Source: JACKNG01 sp040904625 (GTDB lineage: Bacteria > Pseudomonadota > Gammaproteobacteria > Ga0077536). Taken from it: a stretch of DNA of 18,646 bases. The stretch spans positions 1-18,646 of the forward strand of contig JBBDTC010000292.1 of assembly GCA_040904625.1 (NCBI GenBank). The letters run 5' to 3'. Shown piece after piece: positions 1 to 6,796 of this stretch. Both the position numbers and the translations under genes were made by a program. A model generated the notes under the pieces. That model saw nothing but the letters and a program-made list of their open reading frames with translations, was not told where the DNA came from and ran no database searches. The stretch's first letter is position 1. Each line of letters starts with the position of its first letter.

Positions 1-2
1 CG

Positions 3-53
3 GCGCAAAGCAAACAGGCGCGTGCGCGGACTGCTGCGCGACCGGAGGCGTGA
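3..53 (+). CDS. possible C-terminal tail of an upstream gene (partial)
   Basis: A reading frame open from the window edge ends at TGA 51-53, which overlaps the ATG (53-55) of the following ligase as TGATG. The 16 visible codons are Ala/Arg rich (ending ARTAARPEA) and carry no recognisable motif. The stop/start overlap is the kind seen between co-translated genes, which is the only support. In GC-rich DNA a short open frame can occur by chance, so this is a weak call and no function can be given. Confidence 0.3.
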   Translation, partial: AQSKQARARTAARPEA

Positions 54-1657
54 TGCGGGCTAGCGCCTCTCAGATGCCGGCAGCGCGGACCATTCCGGCT
101 CTGCTCGATGAGCTCGCCGCACGTTATCCCATGCACGAAGCACTGGTCGGCAGCGGGCAGCGCTATACCTATGCCACGCTGCGTGAGGCCGTGCGGCAGA
201 CCGCCAAGGGGCTCTATGCGCTCGGGGTGCGCCGCGGTGACAAGGTCGCCCTGCTGATGGGCAACCGCCCTGAATGGATCATCGCGGACTTCGCCATTAC
301 CAGCCTCGGCGCGGTGATGGTCGGGCTGAATACCTGGGCGACGGCACGCGAGCTCGAATATCTCCTCGCGCATTCGGATACGCGCGTGCTGATTACCTCG
401 GGAAGCTATCTGAAATACGACTACCTCGCGATGCTCGAGGCCATGAACCCCCGTAGCGAGCGCTTGCCCGAGCTGCGCGAAGTGGTGCTGGTCGGAGACA
501 TCGATGCGCCGGGGTGTCACGCCTACGCGGCGCTCGCGGCCGCGGCGGACGACGTCGACGACGCGACTTTAGCGCGGATGGCGGCCGCTGTATCCCCTGA
601 GGACCAGGCCTATCTGCTCTATACCTCTGGTTCGACCGCCTTGCCCAAAGGGGTGATGCTGCAGCACTACGCCTTGATCGAGAACATGTGGCACATCGGT
701 GAACGCCAACAGGTGACGGACGCCGACCGTGTGTGGCTGGCGGTGTCGATGTTCTGGTCATTTGCGTGCGAGAACGCGCTGTTCAATCTCGTCACTCACG
801 GCGGTTGCGTGGTGCTGCAGGAGTCGTTCGAGCCTGCCGCAGCTCTAGAACTCATCGCGCGCGAACGCTGCAGTATTTTCTACGGCACGCCGAACATGGC
901 CCAGGCCATGCACGAGCATCCTCATCGAGACAAGCACGACTTGCCCTGTCTGCGCAGCGGCGCCACGCTGGGGACGCCGGCGCAGGTGCAGCGTGTCGCC
1001 GAGCTCGGTGCCGGCGCCGTTTGCAACATCTACGGCCTGACCGAAACCTATGGCAACTGCACCGTGACGCCTGCCGCGGACGCGCTCGAACGGCGCCTGA
1101 TCTCGGTCGGGCCCGCTTTGCCGGGTGTGACGCTGCGCATCGTCGAACCTGACAGCGGGAGGCTTTGTGCCGCAGGCGAGGTCGGCGAGATCCGGGTCAA
1201 GGGCTATGTCACCACCGGCTACTACAAAGATCCCGAACAGACGCGCGCGGCTTTCGATCAGAACGGCTTTTTTCGCACCGGCGACCTGGGTTTCCTCGAC
1301 GGCGACGGCTATCTGTATTTCCGTGGCCGCATCAAGGAGTTGGTCAAGACCGGCGGGATCAACGTCGCCCCGGTCGAGGTCGAAGAGATCCTGCTCGATC
1401 ATGCGGCCGTGCGGCTTGCGTTCTGCACCGGGGTTTCCGACCCGGTTCGCGACGAGGTCATCGGTGCGGTGATCGTGCTCGAGCCCGGGCAATCAGTCTC
1501 GGCCGCGACGCTAGCGGCCCATTGTCGCCAGCAACTCGCCGCTTACAAGGTGCCGCAGCGTTTCTGTTTCGTCAGTGAGGCGGAGTTGCCGCTCACGACG
1601 ACCGGCAAATTGCAGAAGAATCGTCTGGCAGCGGCGTTCTTCAACGATCCCAGATGA
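53..1657 (+). CDS. AMP-dependent acyl-CoA synthetase/ligase (ANL superfamily)
   Basis: This 534-residue enzyme should activate a carboxylic acid with ATP to an acyl-adenylate and transfer it to CoA. Visible family motifs, in order, are the phosphate loop YTSGSTALPKG at 190-200, the TETYG adenine-site motif starting at 330, RTGDLG at 408-413 with the hinge segment GRIKELVKTGG, and the C-terminal TTGKLQKNRL with catalytic Lys at 519. Length fits the family (about 500-560). The start is ATG 53, preceded by GGAGG at 44-48 with a short 4-base spacer; a GTG at 50 is too close to that site. The substrate cannot be read from sequence; medium- or long-chain fatty acids or aryl acids are all possible. 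Its 3' end overlaps the convergent DUF1840 gene by 17 bases. Family assignment is secure, substrate unknown. Confidence 0.93.
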   Translation: MRASASQMPAARTIPALLDELAARYPMHEALVGSGQRYTYATLREAVRQTAKGLYALGVRRGDKVALLMGNRPEWIIADFAITSLGAVMVGLNTWATARELEYLLAHSDTRVLITSGSYLKYDYLAMLEAMNPRSERLPELREVVLVGDIDAPGCHAYAALAAAADDVDDATLARMAAAVSPEDQAYLLYTSGSTALPKGVMLQHYALIENMWHIGERQQVTDADRVWLAVSMFWSFACENALFNLVTHGGCVVLQESFEPAAALELIARERCSIFYGTPNMAQAMHEHPHRDKHDLPCLRSGATLGTPAQVQRVAELGAGAVCNIYGLTETYGNCTVTPAADALERRLISVGPALPGVTLRIVEPDSGRLCAAGEVGEIRVKGYVTTGYYKDPEQTRAAFDQNGFFRTGDLGFLDGDGYLYFRGRIKELVKTGGINVAPVEVEEILLDHAAVRLAFCTGVSDPVRDEVIGAVIVLEPGQSVSAATLAAHCRQQLAAYKVPQRFCFVSEAELPLTTTGKLQKNRLAAAFFNDPR

Positions 1658-1964
1658 CGTGATCGTCATTGGCGATCGCGGTCTCGAGCATGGCTATGAG
1701 CGGCAGGGCACGCTGCGCGGCGCTGACTTCGGCCCGCCGCGAGCCGTCTTCCCCGGGGTCGTCCGGCGGACGGTCGGCGGCCAGAGTGCCGTCGGCTGCA
1801 GCGCTGATCCCGGCCTTGAGGCGGGTCAGGGCGGCGGGCAGGTCGGCGGCCGTGAGCGCACCGGGGACAGTGCCGGTATGGCCCATCAGGTGGAGCAGTT
1901 CGAGCGCGACGGTTTCCAGCATGATCACGTTCGGCGTATGGCGACTCTTGAAGGTAATAGGCAT
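1641..1964 (-). CDS. DUF1840 domain-containing protein
   Basis: This 107-residue protein begins MPITFKSRHTPNVIMLETVA and ends QRALPLIAMLETAIANDDHVIWDR-like (last residues HVIWDR). This matches the pattern I know for DUF1840: an MxxTFKS start, a conserved helix, a variable acidic middle (here ADRPPDDPGEDGS), then an AQRAxPLxxML block and a terminal VxW. The family has no known function and is commonest in Beta- and some Gammaproteobacteria. An in-frame ATG five codons upstream (MVAST) is an alternative start; I prefer MPITFKS because family members begin there. The stop lies inside the 3' end of the convergent acyl-CoA synthetase, so the two transcripts are complementary over at least 17 bases. 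The gene is divergent from the VOC remnant and UGSC gene. Confidence 0.85.
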   Translation of the reverse strand: MPITFKSRHTPNVIMLETVALELLHLMGHTGTVPGALTAADLPAALTRLKAGISAAADGTLAADRPPDDPGEDGSRRAEVSAAQRALPLIAMLETAIANDDHVIWDR

Positions 1965-2054
1965 GGTGCTGGCCACCATACGCCCATTCGACGGCGAAGT
2001 GGATAACATGGCCGTCTGCAATGCTGCATACTTTCGAGAGGGGAGGTTGGTGCA

Positions 2055-2179
2055 ATGCGTTTTCACCATATGGCGATTTTCGTTTCCGATCTGCAGGAAG
2101 CGATTCATCGCTTTTCTACGACAAGGACGGCAATATGATCCAGATTTGGCAACATGCCGGCGAAGCACGCTGGCAGTGA
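2055..2179 (+). pseudogene. VOC (glyoxalase-fold) gene remnant with internal deletion
   Basis: A good ribosome-binding site (GGGAGG, 2041-2046) precedes ATG 2055, which opens MRFHHMAIFVSDLQEAI, the typical first strand and helix of a vicinal-oxygen-chelate domain. This frame stops after 27 codons. In the +2 frame from about 2114 the sequence reads FYDKDGNMIQIWQ and ends at TGA 2177-2179, which is the typical last strand of the same fold. A VOC domain needs about 120-130 residues, so roughly 80 or more residues between the halves are missing and the frame is broken at the join. I read it as an internally deleted gene; an assembly error is possible. The original was probably a small dioxygenase, lyase or epimerase relative transcribed with the UGSC gene starting 32 bases later. 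Confidence 0.72.
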
Positions 2180-2195
2180 ATCGAGGCAAGGCCCC

Positions 2196-2202
2196 GGAGG
2201 AG
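2196..2202 (+). promoter_or_regulatory. Shine-Dalgarno site of the UGSC selenoprotein gene
   Basis: GGAGGAG lies nine bases before ATG 2212 and decides this start over the open frame that extends upstream to about 1669. The extension overlaps the DUF1840 gene and the VOC remnant and has no family similarity, while the protein from 2212 starts with a plausible beta-strand (MSRLEVLVPV). Confidence 0.75.
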
Positions 2203-2211
2203 CATGCAGCC

Positions 2212-2880
2212 ATGAGCAGACTCGAAGTCCTCGTCCCGGTAGCGGTTACGCGCACCGTGAGTCATCCGCTCGCAGCGCGTTGCGCGACGCTCGACCATGT
2301 CCGCATCGGCTGGCTGGACAACATGAAAGCGAATGCCGCAGCCTTGCTCGAGGAGGTCGCCACTGCGCTCCGCGGGCGCGGCCATGCCTTCGAGATGGTG
2401 CGGGTGTCGAAGAACGCCACGGCCGCTGCGCCGCCGGGCGTAATGGCACACCTCGAGACCTGCGACGCCGTGGTGCTGGCGATTGCCGACTGAGGATCGT
2501 GCACGTCGTGGAGTGTCCATGACTCGATAACGCTCGAGCGCGCCGGTATCCCGACCGCGCTCATCGTGAGCGATGAATTCGGCCCGCTGGCGCGGGCCGA
2601 AGCGGAAGTGCTCGGCATGAATGCGCTCCCGCTGACAGCCATTCCGCACCCGCTGGCCGGCAACGAGGCTGAATTGGTGCGGGCCAAGGCAGCGGCGATC
2701 GCGATGGAAATCGCGGCGGCGCTGACCGACTCTCCCGACGTCCTCGCCGAGCGCCACGCCAGCCGCTTCCTCGCTCTGACCGAGCGTCGTCTGTCCGGTG
2801 GCGCGGTATGCGTGGACGAAGTGTGCGCATTCGATCCGGCCATCGTCCGGCCATCGTCCGATCGCGAGGAGACGGCATGA
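2212..2880 (+). CDS. UGSC-family selenoprotein (in-frame TGA at 2491-2493 read as Sec94)
   Basis: Translating from ATG 2212 gives 93 residues ending CDAVVLAIAD, then TGA, then GSCTSWSVHDS in the same frame, on to a stop at 2878-2880. The UGSC family is named for a U/C-G-S-C motif in which selenocysteine or Cys occupies the first position, and the TGA is exactly there. Reading it as Sec gives a 222-residue protein with Sec94-Gly-Ser-Cys97, a CxxC-like redox pair. The flanking segments (GWLDNMKANA at about 34-43, and GIPTALIVSDEF after the motif) agree with one continuous family domain. A hairpin at 2505-2523 fits a bacterial SECIS. The biochemical function of the family is, to my knowledge, unknown; a thiol/selenol redox role is inferred from the motif only. 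Standard gene callers would split or truncate this gene. Its stop overlaps the next start as ATGA, implying translational coupling. A frameshift or true stop is unlikely because the frame is unchanged across the TGA. Confidence 0.88.
2505..2523 (+). promoter_or_regulatory. candidate bacterial SECIS hairpin downstream of the Sec codon
   Basis: GTCGTGGA (2505-2512) pairs with TCCATGAC (2516-2523) through eight base pairs, one of them G-U, closing a three-base GTG loop at 2513-2515. The loop starts 19 bases after the TGA and its first base is G. Known bacterial SECIS elements lie inside the coding region just after UGA, with a small apical loop roughly 16-37 bases away carrying a G in its first positions; this hairpin meets those criteria. 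It would recruit SelB with Sec-tRNA. Functional proof is absent from sequence alone. Confidence 0.7.
2836..2857 (+). repeat. perfect 11-bp tandem duplication (CCGGCCATCGT x2)
   Basis: Two adjacent identical copies occupy 2836-2846 and 2847-2857, at the 3' end of the UGSC gene. Eleven is not a multiple of three, so the two copies put the same residues (PAIVR) in two different frames: the UGSC frame through copy one and the downstream gene's frame through copy two. Removing one copy would join both genes into a single open frame running RPAIVRSRGDGMSATV-like into the neighbour. Confidence 0.85.
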
Positions 2881-3935
2881 GCGCGACGGTGATGGTCGAC
2901 GCCGAGGACTACGACGACGAGTTCGAGGCGCGCGGCTGGTCGGACGGCTTACCGGTCGTCCCGCCGACCCGCGCCAGAGTCGATGCCATGCTCGCTTATG
3001 CCGATCGCGCGCCGGAAACCGAGCTCGGCGCGATGCCGCCGCGCCAAGGCGTGGCGACGGTCGAGATCCTCGCCGTCAACGCCGTCATGGCCGGCTGCCG
3101 CCCGGCCTATTTTCCCATCGTCCTGACAGCCGTCGAAGCGCTGCTCGACCCGGCTTTCAATCTGTTCGCCGTGCAGGCGACGACGCACCCCTGTGCGCCC
3201 TGCCTGATCGTCAACGGCCCCATCGCCAGTGAACTCGGCATCAACGCACGCTATGGTGCGTTCGGCCCCGGGGTGCGCGCCAATGCGAGCATCGGCCGCG
3301 CCATTCGTCTGATCCTGATGAACGTCGGCGGCGCCCGCCCCGGGATCCTCGATCGTTCCACGCAGGGCCAACCTGCCAAGTATGCGTATTGCGTGGCCGA
3401 GAACGAGGCCGAGAGCCCGTGGCCGCCGCTGCATGTCGAGCGCGGTTTCGCGCCCGCGACCTCGACGGTCACCGTCACCGCTGCCGAAGGGCCGCATAAC
3501 CTGAACGACCACATCAGCACGCGCGCCGCCGGCATCCTCGCCACGCTGCGCGGGTCGATGAACGACATGGGCACGAACAACGCCTATCTCTACGGCCAGC
3601 CGACGATTGCCTTCGGTCCCGAACATGCGGCGATACTCGCCGCCGACGGCTACGACAAGGCGGGCGTCCGCGAATTCGTGTTCGAGCAGGTCCGCCTGGA
3701 CCGCGCTTTATGGCGTCAGGGCGGCATGGCCGGCATGTTCGAGGATCGCTTTCCGAACGCTGAGCGGGTGCCGATCGTGAAGGCACCGCAAGACCTCGTC
3801 ATCGTCGTCGTCGGCGGCTTCGGCCGCCATTCCTGCTGGCTGCCGACGTTCGGTGAGACCACGCGGACGGTCACCCGCGCCGTCACGCGCGGCGACGGCA
3901 CCCCCCTGGCATCGATCGCCGAGCTGCGCGGCTGA
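2877..3935 (+). CDS. uncharacterised protein paired with the UGSC selenoprotein
   Basis: A 352-residue protein starts at ATG 2877, sharing ATGA with the stop of the UGSC gene and preceded by GAGGAG (2866-2871) five bases away, so the two are probably translationally coupled. It begins with an acidic stretch and the block GWSDGLPVVPPT (about 21-32), then a segment rich in Ala and hydrophobics, a THPCAPC motif with Cys106 and Cys109, glycine-rich blocks (GVRANASIGRAIRL, MNDMGTNNAY) and a C-terminal hydrophobic strand DLVIVVVGGFGRHS. No signal peptide or clear membrane helix is visible. I do not recognise a named enzymatic family. Because of the linkage, the CxxC and the selenothiol motif in its partner, a joint redox or covalent-intermediate chemistry is a reasonable hypothesis, not an observation. 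The reading frame is intact and codon use resembles its neighbours. Confidence 0.88.
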   Translation: MSATVMVDAEDYDDEFEARGWSDGLPVVPPTRARVDAMLAYADRAPETELGAMPPRQGVATVEILAVNAVMAGCRPAYFPIVLTAVEALLDPAFNLFAVQATTHPCAPCLIVNGPIASELGINARYGAFGPGVRANASIGRAIRLILMNVGGARPGILDRSTQGQPAKYAYCVAENEAESPWPPLHVERGFAPATSTVTVTAAEGPHNLNDHISTRAAGILATLRGSMNDMGTNNAYLYGQPTIAFGPEHAAILAADGYDKAGVREFVFEQVRLDRALWRQGGMAGMFEDRFPNAERVPIVKAPQDLVIVVVGGFGRHSCWLPTFGETTRTVTRAVTRGDGTPLASIAELRG

Positions 3936-4040
3936 ATGCGCGCCGCCGGCTGCGTCACGTTCCCGCAGGCCAAGCGCCGATGCATCGATCACGGCCAAAC
4001 GCGAGTACACTCGTCTCCTTTCATTGAAGGAAACGACGAC

Positions 4041-4169
4041 ATGCCCAAGGAACGCAAGAGCAACAAAGAGAACAAGAAGAAGGCGCTATTGACGCCCAAA
4101 GAGAAGAAAGCCGCCAAGAAAGCCAAGGGCGAGATCAAGGCTGGACTGGGGATCGATCGGACCCGCTGA
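4041..4169 (+). CDS. small Lys-rich conserved hypothetical protein
   Basis: A 42-residue, strongly basic protein beginning MPKERKSNKENKKKALLTPK and ending GLGIDRTR. AAGGAA at 4027-4032 sits eight bases before the ATG, a good ribosome-binding site. I recall short proteins in Beta-/Gammaproteobacteria with the same MxKERKSNKExKKxxLLTPKEKKAAK plan and no assigned function; nucleic-acid or ribosome association is only a guess from composition. It lies 105 bases after the UGSC-partner gene, so it may have its own promoter. A longer in-frame open stretch begins at 3936 but lacks the family start. Confidence 0.7.
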   Translation: MPKERKSNKENKKKALLTPKEKKAAKKAKGEIKAGLGIDRTR

Positions 4170-4308
4170 TCACGCTTGCAGTCCGCGATCCGATAAGCCC
4201 CGCCGCAGTAGTGCTTCTTCGGCCCAGCTCCTGCCGCGGCATTCGTCCACCCAGCCTGGCGCGTCGTCAAGCTCTCAACGCCAGTCCCGTTGGCCGTGGC
4301 GCGGGTCC
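4170..4308. other. convergent intergenic spacer, nothing recognised
   Basis: This 139-base gap lies between the stop of the Lys-rich protein and the stop of the minus-strand secreted protein, so both transcripts should end here. I found no hairpin followed by a T run on either strand, no tRNA and no convincing reading frame. Only a weak 6-base inverted repeat (ATCGGA/TCCGAT) spans its left end. Confidence 0.5.
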
Positions 4309-4599
4309 TCACTTCCGCAGCGGTGAGGTCATCGCCTCCAGCACACCCACGCCGATATTGGCTGCGCCCTTGACGGCCTGTCCGGCGGCATTGGCGCCGC
4401 CCTTCAGGCTGCCGGTGACCACGCCGATGGCGCCGTGTTGGTCGGTTTCTTCCTGGATGCCGTCGAAAATACGCGCTGGCGAGGTAATGGTCTCTGTCGC
4501 GCCGCCGACGGCGCGGTCGACGCCTTGCTCGGCCAGCGCCGTAGTGGCCGCCAAGACCAGAATGCAGGCCAACAGTGCACGGTTCGAATCAGTGTTCAT
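4309..4599 (-). CDS. small secreted glycine-rich protein, resembles exosortase-associated TIGR04073 type
   Basis: This 96-residue protein has an N-terminal hydrophobic signal peptide (about 8-22) with a likely cleavage after ALA at 23, so it is exported. The mature part has two related blocks, AVGGATETITSPARIFDGI (30-48) and a C-terminal NIGVGVLEAMTSPLRK, around a Gly/Ala-rich stretch (56-86) with glycine-zipper spacing. This plan, ending in an E-x-x-TSP/FP block, recalls the small proteins annotated as exosortase system-associated TIGR04073; I hold that match as tentative. AGGA lies six bases before the ATG. It starts 37 bases after the malQ stop on the same strand, so it could be the last gene of the glycogen transcript, but no functional link to glycogen is apparent. 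Confidence 0.72.
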   Translation of the reverse strand: MNTDSNRALLACILVLAATTALAEQGVDRAVGGATETITSPARIFDGIQEETDQHGAIGVVTGSLKGGANAAGQAVKGAANIGVGVLEAMTSPLRK

Positions 4600-4636
4600 G
4601 CGATAGTCCTGTGAAATGCGGGCTAGGCTGGCGGGA

Positions 4637-6796
4637 TCATGTGCGTCCGGCCGCGCCCATTGCCGCCACCAGTGTCTGCCAGCGTGGATCGTCCTCGAGT
4701 GCTTCCAGCGGTAGATTCACTTTGCGCTGCCAGTTGGGGTACTCGCGGTGGGTGCCGGGAATGTTGACGGGTTCGATTTCGCCGGCGATGTCGTCGAGCT
4801 GAACGACCGCGAGCATGGCTTCGCTGCGCGCGATCACGGCATGGAGGGCGTGGGTCACGGCCGCAGCGGTCGGCTCCGGCGGAGCCAGGCCGAGCTCGGT
4901 GAAGAGCGCGAGCAGGCCGGCACGTTCGTCTTCGCGGCGTGCCGTTTCGGCGGCGGCGAGGTCCGGCTGCGGATACAGACCGAGCGCTTCGCGGCGCGGG
5001 ATGTCGTTGCCGGACCAGTAGTCGGCGATGGTCGGCATGTCGTGCGTGGCGACCGTGGCCAAGGCTTGCACCGGGTATTCGTGGGGATGCTTGAAACTGC
5101 CGTCGCCATCCCAGTGGCGCTCGAACAGGAGCACGCGATAGGACAGGAATCCACGCGCCGCGAGCGCCTCGCGCAGGCCCTCCGGAACGGAGCCGAGATC
5201 CTCGCCGATGACGAGGCAGGCTTGGCGCTGGCTTTCCAGTGCGGCGATGCCGGCGAGCTTGTCGAAGGCCTGGCGCACATAGGCCCCGGCGTCACCGTTC
5301 ATGCCTCGTGGGATCCAGAACAGGCGCGTCAGCGCCATGACGTGATCGATACGCAGCGCGCCGGCGTAGCGCATGTTGGCGGCCAGCAGCGCGGCAAAGG
5401 GGGCATAGGCGCGTGCGGCCAGGACGCGCGGGTTCCACGGCGGCAGGCCCCAATCCTGACCCTCGCGATTCAACAGGTCGGGTGGCGCGCCGACACTTGC
5501 GCCGGCGGCGATGAGCGAACCGTTGGCCCAGGTTTCGGCGCTGTCGTCGGCGGCGCCGACGGCCATGTCGCGGTACAGGCCGATGGCCATGCCGGCGTCA
5601 CGAGCCGCGCTGGCGGCTGCGCCGAGCTGGCGATCGGCCTGCCATTGAAGGTAGCGCTGGAACTCGATGTCGACGGCGTGCCGGACGCGGAAATCCATCA
5701 CTTCGGCTGAGTCCGGGTCGCGCCAGGCGGCGGGCCAGCTGCGCCAGGTGCTGGCCGCTCCGTCGCTGGCGGCGCGCCACAAGCGCAGCGCCTCGAAGGT
5801 CGCGAATTCGCCGAGCGGCACGCCGCCGTCAGTGACGAAGGCATCAAAGTCGGCGGCGCGCGCGGCGTCTGCACCGGTATCGCGACGGCGGCGGAAAGTG
5901 TCGAAAAGCTGGCGCAAAATGGGCAGTTTGAGCGCGGTGACGGCACTATGCTCGACCAATCCGGTGTCGCGCACACGCGTGAGTCGGTCCTGAAAATCCG
6001 TACTGTCGATGAGAGCCCGGGCGCTTGCGCAGTGTTCGAGATCGGCGCACGCCTCGATGTCGATATACAGCGGATCGAGCATCAACCGTGACGACGGCGC
6101 GTAGGGGCTCGCGTCCTCGGAGTGGACGAGATGGCGGGCATGCAGCGGATTGACGCCGATGAGTGCCGCTCCGCCGCGTGCTGCAATAGTGGCGAGTTCG
6201 GCTAAATCGGTGAAATCGCCTATCCCCCAGTTGTGGGCCGAGCGCAGGCTGTAGAGCTGCACAGCCACGCCGAAGACGCGCCGGCCTGCCTCGAGATCGG
6301 ACGGGATATGGCAGCGCGGCGGGATTGCAATCAGCGTGCAGGCGGCACCTGTCGCCGGCAGCGTCAGGTGATGGTAACCGGGGGGTAGCGTCGTCGTGGG
6401 TGTCAGCGACAGGTGATAGCGCCCACGTTCGCGGCCATCGACGACACGTCGATGGTGTGCGGCGAGCGCTTGCGGCCGGCTCGTCCCGTGCATGACGGTG
6501 CCTGACTCCAGTGTCAGCTGCCAGGCGACTTCGGTTTGTTCGTCAAGCACATCGAGGACGAGTTCGAGTGTGGGCAACTCATCTGCCGGGAGGCAGACGA
6601 CCGGCGGCAGGGTCTCTCTCCATTGGGCTTCTTCGAGGCCACGCAAAGCGGCCCCGGGGTCGTCGGCTTCGAATCCGAGTGTGACCAGCAGGGCACGTGC
6701 AGTGGGCTCGGTCAGGTCGCGGCGCGTCCCGAGCGCATCCCAGTAGCCCGCTTCGATGCCGGCCTGGTCGGCGAGTCGGCGCAGGTCCTCATCCAT
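4637..6796 (-). CDS. malQ: 4-alpha-glucanotransferase (amylomaltase, GH77)
   Basis: This 719-residue cytoplasmic enzyme disproportionates maltodextrins, moving alpha-1,4-glucan segments between chains and releasing glucose. The GH77 core is clear: GVAVQLYSLRSAHNWGIGDF (176-195), the nucleophile Asp484 in RIDHVMAL, the acid/base Glu532 in GEDLGSVP, and Asp586 in THDMPTIADYW, with the terminal PGTHREYPNWQRK block. About 160 N-terminal residues before the core correspond to the extra domain of the long E. coli-like MalQ type rather than the short thermophile type. The ATG at 6796 overlaps the end of glgX by eight bases, consistent with translational coupling; upstream ribosome-binding sequence is weak (GAG). 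It probably recycles the short chains left by GlgP and GlgX. Confidence 0.95.
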   Translation of the reverse strand: MDEDLRRLADQAGIEAGYWDALGTRRDLTEPTARALLVTLGFEADDPGAALRGLEEAQWRETLPPVVCLPADELPTLELVLDVLDEQTEVAWQLTLESGTVMHGTSRPQALAAHHRRVVDGRERGRYHLSLTPTTTLPPGYHHLTLPATGAACTLIAIPPRCHIPSDLEAGRRVFGVAVQLYSLRSAHNWGIGDFTDLAELATIAARGGAALIGVNPLHARHLVHSEDASPYAPSSRLMLDPLYIDIEACADLEHCASARALIDSTDFQDRLTRVRDTGLVEHSAVTALKLPILRQLFDTFRRRRDTGADAARAADFDAFVTDGGVPLGEFATFEALRLWRAASDGAASTWRSWPAAWRDPDSAEVMDFRVRHAVDIEFQRYLQWQADRQLGAAASAARDAGMAIGLYRDMAVGAADDSAETWANGSLIAAGASVGAPPDLLNREGQDWGLPPWNPRVLAARAYAPFAALLAANMRYAGALRIDHVMALTRLFWIPRGMNGDAGAYVRQAFDKLAGIAALESQRQACLVIGEDLGSVPEGLREALAARGFLSYRVLLFERHWDGDGSFKHPHEYPVQALATVATHDMPTIADYWSGNDIPRREALGLYPQPDLAAAETARREDERAGLLALFTELGLAPPEPTAAAVTHALHAVIARSEAMLAVVQLDDIAGEIEPVNIPGTHREYPNWQRKVNLPLEALEDDPRWQTLVAAMGAAGRT

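Noticed and set aside
2491..2493. TGA as a normal stop, giving a 93-residue protein, with a separate gene starting at 2566
   Set aside because: The frame is the same on both sides, the TGA sits exactly at the U of the UGSC motif, the family sequence continues immediately after it, and a SECIS-like hairpin follows. The fragment from 2566 would lack the active motif and has no good ribosome-binding site.
4002..4013. Inverted repeat CGAGT-AC-ACTCG upstream of the Lys-rich protein as an operator
   Set aside because: Arms of five bases are expected by chance in a window this size, and no second copy or matching regulator is present.
4170..4312. Minus-strand frame with a PKKHYCGG stretch in the convergent spacer, resembling a zinc-binding tail
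   Set aside because: The frame continues across the Lys-rich gene, has no ribosome-binding site, and the similarity to a metal-binding motif is superficial.
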